This document shows, piece by piece, positions 17,427-26,872 of a stretch of DNA of 64,000 nucleotides; positions within the stretch are counted from its first letter, which is position 1, and each line of letters begins with the position of its first letter. A program made the translations under genes and the position numbers. Below the pieces are notes generated by a model, which worked only from the letters and a program-made list of their open reading frames with translations, was not told the origin of the DNA and made no database searches. The stretch is from JAAYHV01 sp964400515 (GTDB taxonomy: Bacteria; Bacillota; Clostridia; Peptostreptococcales; Anaerovoracaceae). Where the stretch lies: NCBI GenBank assembly GCA_964400515.1, contig CAYNTJ010000005.1, forward strand, positions 1-64,000, given 5' to 3'.

Positions 17427-18465
17427 TTAATATATCCTCCATGGCTTTAATCAGCCTAGTATTATCATCATGTTTTTTAACAGCTATTCTGTAGTAGCCC
17501 TCATCAAGACCGATATAGTTTGAGCAATTTCTGATGAGAAAACCCTTTTCCTCCATTTTTATATCAAACATATAATCATCTATATAAAATAGTATATAGT
17601 TGGCCTTTGAGTCAAAATATTTAATACCTAATCTTGTCAGCTCTCCTTTTATATATTTGCTTTCTTCTTCATTGTTCTTTAGAACCTTCTTTACATAATC
17701 TTTTTCCCTTAAAGCTGCAATCCCCGCTGCCTGGGCCATGATTGACACGCTCCAAGGTTGACCCGATTTAATAATTTCATCCATTAGCTTCTTATTGGAG
17801 GTCATTCCGTAACCAAGCCTAACCCCTGCCATGGCATAAAGCTTTGTATATGCCTTGAGTATGAATAGATTTTTGTAGTCCTTTAATTTTGATATGCTCG
17901 ATTCACCATTTCCAATGAAATCCAAGAAGCACTCATCAATTACCAAAAGAATTTCCTTTTCCCTACATTTATTAAGAATTCTATCTAATATAACCCTATC
18001 ACAAATTTTACCCGTCGGGTTATTAGGTTGGCATATAAAAATAACATCTAAGTCATCATCCACATCATCTAATATACCCTCTGTTATTTCAAAGGAGTTT
18101 TCTTCCTTTAGAATGTGGTGATTAACTTTGCATCCCGAAAGTTTTAGTGCCTCTTCGTATTCAGAAAATGTCGGTGCAGTTACCATGGCCTTCTTGGGTT
18201 TTAACGCCAATACCAATCTAAAGATAACATCCGCTGCGCCGTTTCCGCAAATTATATAATCCTGTTCCACTTTATGATGCTCAGCCAGGGCTTCCCTTAG
18301 ATTTCTGCTAAGGGGGTCCGGATACCTCGATGCCTCATCCAATGAATCGCAAATTGCTGCCTTTACTCCTTGGGGCATGCCAAAGGGGCTGGTATTCTCT
18401 GAAAAATCAATGGGCATCCTGCCGTATTTATTTATATATCCTACATAATCTCCGCCGTGTTTCAT
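17416..18465 (-). CDS. cobD: Threonine-phosphate decarboxylase
   Basis: CobD is a PLP enzyme that decarboxylates L-threonine-O-3-phosphate to (R)-1-amino-2-propanol O-2-phosphate, the linker between corrin ring and nucleotide loop. The 349-residue class I/II aminotransferase-fold protein has DFSENTSPFG near residue 20, the PNNPTGKI motif, VIDECFLDF, and the PLP lysine in ILKAYTKLYAMAGVR. It resembles histidinol-phosphate aminotransferase, but its place immediately after cbiB and the HGGD N-terminus favour CobD. AAGGGAA precedes the ATG. Confidence 0.93.
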   Translation of the reverse strand: MKHGGDYVGYINKYGRMPIDFSENTSPFGMPQGVKAAICDSLDEASRYPDPLSRNLREALAEHHKVEQDYIICGNGAADVIFRLVLALKPKKAMVTAPTFSEYEEALKLSGCKVNHHILKEENSFEITEGILDDVDDDLDVIFICQPNNPTGKICDRVILDRILNKCREKEILLVIDECFLDFIGNGESSISKLKDYKNLFILKAYTKLYAMAGVRLGYGMTSNKKLMDEIIKSGQPWSVSIMAQAAGIAALREKDYVKKVLKNNEEESKYIKGELTRLGIKYFDSKANYILFYIDDYMFDIKMEEKGFLIRNCSNYIGLDEGYYRIAVKKHDDNTRLIKAMEDILSGR

Positions 18466-18466
18466 C

Positions 18467-19411
18467 TTATATTCCCTTAAATATTAATATTCTTACACCT
18501 ATACATATAGCCATTGCTATAGCCGATGTCAAATACATTAGCTTATTCGCCTTTCTTATATCTTCAATTTCTATATCTCTAATGTCATCTCCTATGGTTG
18601 GCTTTTCATAAAGCTCCCCAAAGTAGCATGCATTTCCCGCCAGCTCAACGTCTAGTGCCCCTGCGCAAACGGACTCCGTCTGTGCCGAATTGGGGCTTTT
18701 ATGATTAAATCTATCCCTTTTAAATATCCTTATGGCATTTTTTATATCCATTCCAAGAAGCCCCGAAGCGATTATCATAATAAAGGCCGTGATTCTAGCC
18801 GGTACAAAGTTTACAAAATCATCAAGCCTTGCAGCCACAGTACCAAACTTTATATATCTTTCATTTTTATATCCAATCATACTGTCCATGGTATTAACAG
18901 CCTTATATATCATGCCAAGGCCCGCTCCTCCTATGGCACAAAAAACAATGGGTGCCACAACTCCATCTGTGGTATTTTCCGCCACGGTTTCCACCGTTGC
19001 TTTAATCACACCTTTTTCATCTAATTCCTTTGTGTCTCTACCTACGATATATGATACAGCTTTTCGTCCTTCCCCAAGACTTTTTTCTAAGCCTTCTGCC
19101 ACTTTCATGCTCTCTTGCCTTAGGGATTTGGTAGCAAATATTTGATATATCAGTATACATTCCAAAGCTGCTCCAAGATAATTAGAAATCATGTAAGCCA
19201 GGTATAATAGTCCATAGGTAATTCCACCGGTTATTAACAAAACCAATATTACCAGTAAAAATCCTCCTGCTCTTTCAGATTTAACAGCCCTTCTTATGTT
19301 ACTTTCCAAGAAAGATGTGAGCCTACCCATCAGAATTACAGGATGGGGTAAAACCCTCGGGTCTCCAATGGCTAAATCTATTAAATATGCCCCCATAAGT
19401 ATCAGTGTCAT
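18467..19411 (-). CDS. cbiB: Adenosylcobinamide-phosphate synthase
   Basis: CbiB joins the aminopropanol (phosphate) to the f side chain of adenosylcobyrate at the membrane. The protein has the family N-terminus AYLIDLAIGDPRVLPHPVILMG, several hydrophobic helices (about residues 50-95, 155-175, 195-220, 293-313) and the signatures GRDTKELDEKGVIKATVETV and NTTDGVVAPIVFCAIGGA. ATG at 19411 is chosen; a TTG two codons earlier is also possible, both served by CGAGGTAAG. Length is about 314 residues. It directly precedes cobD, which makes its substrate. Confidence 0.95.
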   Translation of the reverse strand: MTLILMGAYLIDLAIGDPRVLPHPVILMGRLTSFLESNIRRAVKSERAGGFLLVILVLLITGGITYGLLYLAYMISNYLGAALECILIYQIFATKSLRQESMKVAEGLEKSLGEGRKAVSYIVGRDTKELDEKGVIKATVETVAENTTDGVVAPIVFCAIGGAGLGMIYKAVNTMDSMIGYKNERYIKFGTVAARLDDFVNFVPARITAFIMIIASGLLGMDIKNAIRIFKRDRFNHKSPNSAQTESVCAGALDVELAGNACYFGELYEKPTIGDDIRDIEIEDIRKANKLMYLTSAIAMAICIGVRILIFKGI

Positions 19412-19421
19412 TTTCAATATC

Positions 19422-20780
19422 TTACCTCGTTAAATATTTCTCTGCGGCTAAAACAAAATTTTTTGCAAATTCAATATTTGAATAAAAATATAAATGGGGA
19501 AAACCTGCAAACATGCTTTCATTTGCATGCTCACATTCCCAGCCATTATTACCATATGCCTTGGATGCAATAAAATCATCCCCATTATTATCCGTGTCAA
19601 AATAGTGGAATTCATGGGCCTTTATGCTTCCCCCTTTTTTACACATCATATTATCTTTCTTTGCCGTTATTTCAATATATCCAAACCTATTTAGACTTCC
19701 CGTATTCCAACTTTCTCCGGGCAGCACTCCCACCATTTCATTGTTAAGCATAGACTGTAAAAGGTACATAAAGCCTCCGCATTCTGCAAATACAGGCATA
19801 CCTCCATCGATGGCATTCTTTATGCTTTTTTTCATTGATATATTTTCTCCAAGCTCCTTTAGGTGAAGCTCCGGGTATCCTCCTCCTAAATATATAGCAG
19901 AGGCATATGGAGGAAGCATCTCATCTCGTTCGGGAGAAAAGTATTCAACTTCAGCTCCTAATTTTATAAGCAAATCCAGATTTTCTTTATAATAGAAACA
20001 AAAAGATGAATCCTTGGCTACAGCTATTACCGGCTTCTTATCCGTTACTTTATTTATTTTAAGCTCCTCATATTCTAATACATCAGCAGAATTCGCCAAT
20101 TCTATTACAGAATCAATATCCACGGTTTCTTCCATTTGTTTTGAAAGTATGGAAAGCTTTTCCTTTAAATCTTTAACCTCAAAGGAGTTGACTAGTCCCA
20201 AATGTCTGCTCTCTAAAGAATACCTTTCATCCCTAGGTACATAGCCAAAGACCTTGACTCCGCATAAATCTTCTATGGTATCTTTTACAAGGACACTCAT
20301 CATTTTACTGCAATTGTTCAGTATAACACCTTTAATATTACTATCTTTTTTAAAATTTTTAAAGCCGTCTATTTCAGCACATAAAGATAAGGCTGCACCA
20401 TGCACATCTATAACCAAAATTACAGGAGTCTTGGTTACTTTGGATATTTCGTAAGCCGAGGCCTTTGTACTTTTGCCTCCCAGGCCATCATAATAACCCA
20501 TTACTCCTTCAATTACCGATATCTCGCTGTCATATGTAACCTCGGCCATAAGCCCCTTTAATTTTTCTTCCGTCATAAAGAACAAGTCCAAATTAGCGCC
20601 CCTGGTTCCAATTATTTCCCGGTGAAACAGCGGATCAATATAGTCCGGTCCAACTTTAAAAGAGCATGTATCTATATTTCTATTTACCAGTGTTTGTAAT
20701 AGCCCGCAGGTAATTGTGGTTTTACCTCCACCGCTTCTGGGGGCCGCTATCATTATTCTTGGTATTTTTTTACTCTTCAA
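19422..20780 (-). CDS. cbiA: Cobyrinate a,c-diamide synthase
   Basis: CbiA amidates the a and c carboxylates of cobyrinate with glutamine and ATP. The ATP-binding loop is IAAPRSGGGKTTITCGL; SVIEGVMGYYDG follows. The C-terminal glutaminase domain has LGGGYPELH and FAECGGFMYL with the nucleophilic cysteine. The likely start is a TTG preceded at six bases by AAGGAG; an ATG five codons upstream (20795) lacks a ribosome binding site. This gives about 452 residues and a short overlap with cbiET. Confidence 0.95.
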   Translation of the reverse strand: MKSKKIPRIMIAAPRSGGGKTTITCGLLQTLVNRNIDTCSFKVGPDYIDPLFHREIIGTRGANLDLFFMTEEKLKGLMAEVTYDSEISVIEGVMGYYDGLGGKSTKASAYEISKVTKTPVILVIDVHGAALSLCAEIDGFKNFKKDSNIKGVILNNCSKMMSVLVKDTIEDLCGVKVFGYVPRDERYSLESRHLGLVNSFEVKDLKEKLSILSKQMEETVDIDSVIELANSADVLEYEELKINKVTDKKPVIAVAKDSSFCFYYKENLDLLIKLGAEVEYFSPERDEMLPPYASAIYLGGGYPELHLKELGENISMKKSIKNAIDGGMPVFAECGGFMYLLQSMLNNEMVGVLPGESWNTGSLNRFGYIEITAKKDNMMCKKGGSIKAHEFHYFDTDNNGDDFIASKAYGNNGWECEHANESMFAGFPHLYFYSNIEFAKNFVLAAEKYLTR

Positions 20781-21960
20781 TATTTTCTCCTTCATTTATG
20801 ATATATATTGGGTTTTGTCCCATCATCATATTATATCCCGCAATATTTTTAGCCTTAGATACACTTATTTGTGTAACCTCCGGATTCTTAAAAAGACAAA
20901 AGGCTTCATTCAATGTTTCTAATGCTATGGCACTAATTACTATCTTTACATCAGGATTCATTTCCATCAGCTTACTGAAAATCTCTTTTAGATTTCCTTT
21001 ACTTCCACCAATAAATGCTTTGTCCGGCCTTGGTAATTCATCCAGTACCCGGGGAGCCATTCCTTCTATTACCTTCAAATTATATGCAGAAAATTTTTTT
21101 CTGTTCTCTCTGATTAAGCTTACACCCAATTCGTTTGTTTCTATAGCATATATTTTGGAAGTTTTGTTTAATAGGGCCATTTCTATTCCTATTGAACCGG
21201 TACCTGCCCCTATATCATAAACAATATCATTATCTTTGATACCCATTTTTGATATAATTGTACCCCTCACTTCCATTTTAGTCATGGGGACTTTATCCCT
21301 GGCAAAAATACCATCCTCAATACTGCCCCTATATGAATTTAGTTCCGTAAAATCTTTTCTGATAATCCAAACCACACTTAATGAGTGGAATATCTTTCCC
21401 GTAAGGTCCTTAGCTAATCCCTTTTTTATTTTTTCGTCTTCAAGGGAAAGATTTTCTCCTACATATACTATTGTATCACCTAAATTAAAATAATTCAGCT
21501 CATCAATTATTTCTTTGGGAGTTATTTCTCCGCCGGTAAGAAAAAATGTTTCCTTACTCATTAGAACATTACCAAGTATATTAACCTTAACCCCATGGGC
21601 AGAAACAAGTCTTACATTCTGCCAAGGCCTCTTAATTTTTGATGCCATGTATTGCACTGAAGATATACCCGGTATAACCGACACATCATAGTCTTCTAAT
21701 AGGGGCAACAGTTTTTTTGTTCCGCTGTAAAATCCGGTGTCACCGCTCATTAATACCGCGATATTTGAATAGTTTCCGTTTTCTTCTACAATTTTTACAA
21801 TCTTTTCAGGATAAATTTCATCAAATCCTTTTTTATTTGGAAAACATCCAATAAGCCTCTTGGCTCCGATTAAAAAGTCGGCTTCCAAAATGGCTCTATC
21901 TCCTGCTTTGGTTATGGTCTCATCATTACCCATTCCCATTCCAACGATTGATATTTTCAT
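20770..21960 (-). CDS. cbiET: Cobalt-precorrin-7 C5-methyltransferase / cobalt-precorrin-6B C15-methyltransferase (decarboxylating) fusion
   Basis: The 396-residue protein joins CbiE (about residues 1-200, tetrapyrrole methylase fold, starting ISIVGMGMGN with VLMSGDTGFYSG) to CbiT (about 205-396, class I SAM methyltransferase with IVYDIGAGTGSIGIEMA). Together they methylate C-5 and C-15 and decarboxylate the C-12 acetate. The fused arrangement is that of CobL in the aerobic pathway and of many clostridial cbi operons. GGGAGG precedes the ATG, which overlaps the cbiJ stop as ATGA. Confidence 0.96.
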   Translation of the reverse strand: MKISIVGMGMGNDETITKAGDRAILEADFLIGAKRLIGCFPNKKGFDEIYPEKIVKIVEENGNYSNIAVLMSGDTGFYSGTKKLLPLLEDYDVSVIPGISSVQYMASKIKRPWQNVRLVSAHGVKVNILGNVLMSKETFFLTGGEITPKEIIDELNYFNLGDTIVYVGENLSLEDEKIKKGLAKDLTGKIFHSLSVVWIIRKDFTELNSYRGSIEDGIFARDKVPMTKMEVRGTIISKMGIKDNDIVYDIGAGTGSIGIEMALLNKTSKIYAIETNELGVSLIRENRKKFSAYNLKVIEGMAPRVLDELPRPDKAFIGGSKGNLKEIFSKLMEMNPDVKIVISAIALETLNEAFCLFKNPEVTQISVSKAKNIAGYNMMMGQNPIYIINEGENIEE

Positions 21961-22670
21961 TTCTTTCCTCCCAGCAGTGCAATAAGCTCCTCTAAATGAT
22001 AGCCCTCTTCTTTAGGTCTTCTTATTACAATAAAATTTATACCGGCAATTCTTGCTGCTTCCTTTTTTTCTTCAAAGCCACCCCTTTTACCCCCGTCCTT
22101 GGTAATAAGGTTTTTGATGTTGTACTTTTTTATTATTTCCAAATTTTCTTCAACTGTGACTTTGCCAAAACTCTCAATTATATTTTCTTCCTTAAGCCCT
22201 GCCATTTTGCATAACATCACCGATTCCTTCGTTGGTAATACTCGGGCATAAACACGTTCTAGATTAATATATTGGGCAATCTCCTTGCTACCCGTGGCAG
22301 CTAGAATATTACCTTCACCGCATTTTTTGCAGGCCTCCTTAATATCCTCCGCTTCTATAACTCCATCAAGGTTGCTCTCATCTCTAATAAGTCTATATAC
22401 CCTTTTATCTTGGCATACATCTGAGATGTTTTTACTGATTATCTTGGCATATGGATGTGTGGCATCTATTATAGCATCAAAGGACGATATAAGTTGCTCT
22501 ATTTCATCCTTTTCCAATCTACCAACGATTGTATTAATCTTATCATCAATTAAAGATTTGCCAAACTCTGTCGCTACGGATAATGTCACATTAATGTTGC
22601 TGTCAGAGGATAGTCTTTCAGCCAGCTCTCTACCGTCTATGGTTCCTCCAAAAATCAAAATCTTTTTCAC
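21957..22670 (-). CDS. cbiJ: Cobalt-precorrin-6A reductase
   Basis: CbiJ reduces the corrin macrocycle of cobalt-precorrin-6A using NAD(P)H. The 237-residue protein begins with the dinucleotide-like motif ILIFGGTIDGRELAERL and contains IIDATHPYAKIIS and ITKDGGKRGGFEEKKEAA, typical of the CbiJ/CobK family. It starts at GTG, overlapping the cbiH stop as GTGA, with AGAGGA upstream, so translation is probably coupled. Confidence 0.94.
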   Translation of the reverse strand: MKKILIFGGTIDGRELAERLSSDSNINVTLSVATEFGKSLIDDKINTIVGRLEKDEIEQLISSFDAIIDATHPYAKIISKNISDVCQDKRVYRLIRDESNLDGVIEAEDIKEACKKCGEGNILAATGSKEIAQYINLERVYARVLPTKESVMLCKMAGLKEENIIESFGKVTVEENLEIIKKYNIKNLITKDGGKRGGFEEKKEAARIAGINFIVIRRPKEEGYHLEELIALLGGKK

Positions 22671-23404
22671 TGCATCCTCTTTTCATATCCCCTAGGTGTA
22701 ATCATTTTACTATTAATCACCTTTGTATTGCTATTTCCTATGAATACTGTGCAAAACATGTCTACATTCTCGTCCTTTAATTCCCTAAGGGTCATTATCT
22801 TATATTCCTCGCCCTCTCTACCAATATTTCTAACATACCCGCAAACAGTTTCTCCTGATTTTTCCTTAAGCATTATATCACATGCTTTTTTTAAATAATC
22901 ATGTCTTTTTTTGCTGGAAGGATTGTATAATGCTATGCAAAGATCCGCCATCGAAGAGCATCTAAGCCTTTTTTCAATTAACTCCCAGGGAGTCAAAAGA
23001 TCACTCAAAGATATAACCGCAAAATCATGGGTTAACGGTGCCCCTAATATCGCACCACCACTTAACGCTGCCGTTACTCCCGGTACGGGAATTATTTCCA
23101 CCTTATCATACTCTACGCTAAGCTGGTATATAAGGCCTGACATTCCAAAAACTCCGGCATCACCGCTACAAACCATGGCTACGGTATTGCCTTTGACCGC
23201 TTCTAAAAGGGCGGCATGACATCTTTCGATTTCCTTGGTCATTCCCGTGGAAATAACTTTTTTATTTGGAACAAGATCCTTTACTAAATCTATATATACT
23301 GTATAACCACATAAAACATCCGCTTCCATTAATGCTTCCCTTGCTTCAGTCGTCATACCTTCTTTTTTACCCGGTCCAATACCTATTATATATATTCTTT
23401 TCAC
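22667..23404 (-). CDS. cbiH: Cobalt-precorrin-3B C17-methyltransferase
   Basis: CbiH methylates C-17 and drives ring contraction in the anaerobic pathway. The 245-residue tetrapyrrole methylase has IYIIGIGPGKKEGMT at the N-terminus, VAMVCSGDAGVFGMSGLI, the PGVTAALSGGAILGAPLTHDF block and IALYNPSSKKR. It lacks the C-terminal extra domain found in some CbiH proteins. The GTG start is preceded by AAGGAGTG. It lies between cbiG and cbiJ. Confidence 0.95.
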   Translation of the reverse strand: MKRIYIIGIGPGKKEGMTTEAREALMEADVLCGYTVYIDLVKDLVPNKKVISTGMTKEIERCHAALLEAVKGNTVAMVCSGDAGVFGMSGLIYQLSVEYDKVEIIPVPGVTAALSGGAILGAPLTHDFAVISLSDLLTPWELIEKRLRCSSMADLCIALYNPSSKKRHDYLKKACDIMLKEKSGETVCGYVRNIGREGEEYKIMTLRELKDENVDMFCTVFIGNSNTKVINSKMITPRGYEKRMQ

Positions 23405-23408
23405 TTAA

Positions 23409-24320
23409 TCACTCCTTAATTGAAATCGCCATTGTCATACCGTCTTGAGATGTTTTCTTCACAATCAATTTCCCTTGATTGGATAAAACCGCACTTCTCT
23501 CACAAACATTGTCAGTTCCCACAGTTCTTTTAACAAAATCAGAAGATGTAAACTCGCCTTCTAATCTATTTAATTCTTCGGAAGTGAATACCTTTAAGTC
23601 TACTCCCTTTTCTTCACATAGGTTTATAATAGCTTCTTCATTTCTTTTTATATTAATGGTTGCAATTGCCTCCACAGCGCACTCATATATATTATTGTCA
23701 TTAAACACTTTACTGTAAAAGTCAAGTAACTTCTTAGGCTCTATTCCTTTTTTGCAGCCAACTCCTACCGTAAGTACCCTAGGAACCAAAATCAGCTTAT
23801 CTGTTACCTTCCTATAAACTCCTATTTCAGCATCCTTATATGGATCTATAGCCTCTCCTTTTAGAGCACGCCTAGAAACATCTTTAATTTTTTCCGGATT
23901 AACTATTGTCATATTGCATTCTGTTGCCCATGCATCTATGGAAAAAACACTATTAATATCCGTTGCCGTAGTTATTACCGGAATGGCATTAATAATTTCT
24001 GATACATATTCCGCATATTTATTTGCCTTTCCAATGTGCCCCGACAAAAGGGATATACAGAATTTTCCATTATCGTCAATTACCAATACAGCCGGATCTT
24101 CGACCTTGCTCTTGATAAACGGAGCTATCCTTCTGACTGCTATCCCCGTGGCTGAAACAAAGATAATTAATTCTGAAGTTCCCCATACATCCTCTATCCA
24201 TTTGCTTGAATCAACTTTATTTTTACCGGTGCCATAGCTAAAATCACCCTTGAGCTCTTTGGCAAGGATTAAGCCTATCCCACAACCCTTTTCGGTAAAA
24301 GCAATAATGCTGGTTTTCAT
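23409..24320 (-). CDS. cbiG: Cobalt-precorrin 5A hydrolase
   Basis: CbiG opens the delta-lactone of cobalt-precorrin-5A, releasing acetaldehyde. The 303-residue protein shows the N-terminal region (IIFVSATGIAVRRIAPFI), the middle SLLSGHIGKANKYAEYVS and ITTATDINSVFSID, and the C-terminal CbiG domain (LTVGVGCKKGIEPKKLL). ATG overlaps the cbiF stop; the GGAGG within the cbiF end serves as ribosome binding site. Confidence 0.95.
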   Translation of the reverse strand: MKTSIIAFTEKGCGIGLILAKELKGDFSYGTGKNKVDSSKWIEDVWGTSELIIFVSATGIAVRRIAPFIKSKVEDPAVLVIDDNGKFCISLLSGHIGKANKYAEYVSEIINAIPVITTATDINSVFSIDAWATECNMTIVNPEKIKDVSRRALKGEAIDPYKDAEIGVYRKVTDKLILVPRVLTVGVGCKKGIEPKKLLDFYSKVFNDNNIYECAVEAIATINIKRNEEAIINLCEEKGVDLKVFTSEELNRLEGEFTSSDFVKRTVGTDNVCERSAVLSNQGKLIVKKTSQDGMTMAISIKE

Positions 24321-25072
24321 TATTTGCTGGCCTCCCTATACTCAGTAGTAAATGTAGGATCATATAGCTTTGACCTATCGTAATCGCTTCCCAAAAAATC
24401 CCCCACAGTAATCAGTGCGGTTTTGATAATATTGTTATCTTTAGCTGTCTTTTCCAATGTATCCAACGTACATCTGTAAACCTTCTCGTCATCCCATGTG
24501 GCTTTATATACCAAAGCTGCTTTAGTATCTTTTGTATAAACTCCACCGGCCAAAAGCTCTTCCACAAGCTTTGGAATTAAACCGGTACTTAAAAATATTA
24601 CCATAGTACTGCCATGACTTGCCAGCAATCTCATTTTTTCATTTTCGGGTACAGGGGTTCTACCTTCCATTCTTGTTATTATTACAGTTTGAGTCACATC
24701 CGGCAAGGTGTACTCGGTTTTTAATGCGGATGCTGCTCCGCAAAAGCTGGATACGCCGGGCACATAGTTAAATCCCATACCTTTTTCTTCTAAAATATCC
24801 ATTTGTTCCTTAATGGCTCCATAAAGGCAAGGATCTCCCGTATGTAACCTAACAATATCTTTATCTCTGTTTCTTTCCATTACATCAATGACATCTTCCA
24901 ATGTCATTTTTGCACTATCGTATATTTCACATGTATTTTTAGCATAGGACAACAATTCTTTATTAACCAAGCTGCCTGCATATATAATTACATCCGCTTC
25001 AGATAATAGCTTTGCTCCCCTTACCGTAATTAAGTCCACTGCTCCACTGCCTGCTCCCACAAAATTAATCAT
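24320..25072 (-). CDS. cbiF: Cobalt-precorrin-4 C11-methyltransferase
   Basis: CbiF methylates C-11 of cobalt-precorrin-4. The 250-residue tetrapyrrole methylase starts MINFVGAGSGAVDLITVRGA, a CbiF/CobM signature, and contains VRLHTGDPCLYGAIKEQM and VPGVSSFCGAASAL. A TAGGAGG site precedes the ATG. It lies eight bases after cbiL in the operon. Confidence 0.96.
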   Translation of the reverse strand: MINFVGAGSGAVDLITVRGAKLLSEADVIIYAGSLVNKELLSYAKNTCEIYDSAKMTLEDVIDVMERNRDKDIVRLHTGDPCLYGAIKEQMDILEEKGMGFNYVPGVSSFCGAASALKTEYTLPDVTQTVIITRMEGRTPVPENEKMRLLASHGSTMVIFLSTGLIPKLVEELLAGGVYTKDTKAALVYKATWDDEKVYRCTLDTLEKTAKDNNIIKTALITVGDFLGSDYDRSKLYDPTFTTEYREASK

Positions 25073-25080
25073 TTGTCCTC

Positions 25081-25743
25081 CTATTTTATAAGCAACGTAG
25101 TAAAATATGTTGCGTCATCATCAATATCTTCTAATGTTATGCATATTTTTTCATTTTTTAGTCCACAGTTTTGTACTGCCATAACATCACAGCCCGATAG
25201 TTTTTCCTTTACTTCCTTAATCTTCTTGCCACTTTTCATTAAAACCTTTGTACCATTTAACTCAATGGTGTCATCAATTATTGCTCCCGGAAAGATATGT
25301 AGCGGTTTATTCATTTCTGTCAAACTGGTATTAAGCTTTGCTGCCGCAGCACAAAAGCTGGTAACTCCCGGAACAACCTCCACCTCGTAGCCTTTTTTTA
25401 TAACGATGTCTGCTATATATGAAAACGATGAATATAAAGAGGCATCTCCCAGGTTAAGCATAGCCACATCTTTATCTGCCTTTAAGTAATCAATAATTCT
25501 ATCTGCATTTTCCCTATGATTGGCATCAATGGCCTTCTTATCTCTACTCATAAGAAATTCCAATCTTAATATCTCTTTATCATCTAAGCTTATAATACCC
25601 TTTGCAATATCAAGGGCTAAAGTTTTGTCACCCTTAGTGACAGGCGTCGCCACCACCCTGCAATTATCCAAGATTTTCTTTGCTTTAATCGTCATCAGCT
25701 CAGGGTCTCCGGGGCCAACGCTTATGCCATATAGTTTACTCAT
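25081..25743 (-). CDS. cbiL: Cobalt-precorrin-2 C20-methyltransferase
   Basis: CbiL adds the C-20 methyl group to cobalt-factor II/cobalt-precorrin-2, the first committed corrin methylation. The 220-residue tetrapyrrole methylase begins YGISVGPGDPELMTIKA and has MLNLGDASLYSSFSYI and VPGVTSFCAAAAKL. The ATG overlaps the end of cbiD, with GGTGGGAG as the ribosome binding site, so the two are translationally coupled. Confidence 0.95.
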   Translation of the reverse strand: MSKLYGISVGPGDPELMTIKAKKILDNCRVVATPVTKGDKTLALDIAKGIISLDDKEILRLEFLMSRDKKAIDANHRENADRIIDYLKADKDVAMLNLGDASLYSSFSYIADIVIKKGYEVEVVPGVTSFCAAAAKLNTSLTEMNKPLHIFPGAIIDDTIELNGTKVLMKSGKKIKEVKEKLSGCDVMAVQNCGLKNEKICITLEDIDDDATYFTTLLIK

Positions 25744-26872
25744 TTTTCTCCCACCCGTCTATAATATTTTTTGCGGATTCACTCATTCCAAGCAATCCAT
25801 ATATGTTGCTATACACAATAACTCCAATGCTGTATTTCCCTGCCACCCTATATTCCAAATGGGATTGGGCAGAATTAATTATTCCATCAATTGTGCCTTG
25901 CAATAATCCCTCATTTAATAATAACTCTACACAGGCATCAGTGGTTTTAGCATCCATAATCTCCTTAATTAATTCTCGGCTTCCACCCTCTAAGGCCGTA
26001 TAAGCAGCAAATATTTCGGCTCTTGCATCCGCATATCTAGAGTGGGTATTCATAATACCTCCGGCCAGTTTTATACCCTTTCCCAAGTGGGTAACAATTA
26101 GAATTTCATCAAAAGCCATACTGCTTCCAAAGTCCAACATCTCCCCCACAAAATTAGAATATGAGATAACGGGTTTTGAGCTAAGCTTCGGGTACTTTTC
26201 AATAAAATCCTTACCATAGTTACCCGGGGTTGCTATAATACTTTTTCTTCCGTTTGAAGATAAAACCTTCATTTCCACTTCTATTGTATCAATGAGCGCT
26301 TGCAAACTTTGCGGCTCCACTATTCCCGTAGTTCCAATGATGGATATTCCCCCTTCGATTCCAAGCTTTTTGTTAAAGGTTTTTTTAGCGGCTTCTAACC
26401 CTTGGGGAACCTCTATGACCACATGAAATCCCCCTTTATATTTATATTCTTCTGCAATCTTTCTAAGTTCATCTGTAATCATTCTTCTAGGCGTGGAATT
26501 TATTGCTGCGGCTCCCACGGGTTGATCTAAACCTCTTTGGGTAACAACCCCCACTCCTTCTCCGCCTATTATAGTAACTCCCACATCATCCTTTAAGGTT
26601 ACTGTGGAATAAATCAATATTCCGTCCGTTATATCATAATCATCTCCGGCATCTTTTTTGACCGCACATTTTGCGCTTTTATTAAGAATTGCACCTATTA
26701 TATCAACTCTAACGGGAATCCCTTTTGGAGTAATAATTTCTTCCATACTCACAACGGTGTTTTCCATCAGCATTCTGGCTCCGGCTTTACTGGCAAGGGT
26801 TGCACAGCTACCCGTGGTATAACCACACCTTAGCCTTTTATTTCCATTGTTTACATACAAATCAAATGCCAT
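25736..26872 (-). CDS. cbiD: Cobalt-precorrin-5B C1-methyltransferase
   Basis: CbiD is the anaerobic-pathway C-1 methyltransferase. The 378-residue protein has the diagnostic N-terminal LRCGYTTGSCATLASKAGARML, the GEGVGVVTQRGLDQPVG block, and IVTHLGKGIKLAGGIMNTHS. The ATG overlaps the end of the nitrilase-like gene by 11 bases, with AAAGGTGAG upstream. It heads the biosynthetic part of the operon. Confidence 0.97.
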   Translation of the reverse strand: MAFDLYVNNGNKRLRCGYTTGSCATLASKAGARMLMENTVVSMEEIITPKGIPVRVDIIGAILNKSAKCAVKKDAGDDYDITDGILIYSTVTLKDDVGVTIIGGEGVGVVTQRGLDQPVGAAAINSTPRRMITDELRKIAEEYKYKGGFHVVIEVPQGLEAAKKTFNKKLGIEGGISIIGTTGIVEPQSLQALIDTIEVEMKVLSSNGRKSIIATPGNYGKDFIEKYPKLSSKPVISYSNFVGEMLDFGSSMAFDEILIVTHLGKGIKLAGGIMNTHSRYADARAEIFAAYTALEGGSRELIKEIMDAKTTDACVELLLNEGLLQGTIDGIINSAQSHLEYRVAGKYSIGVIVYSNIYGLLGMSESAKNIIDGWEKNE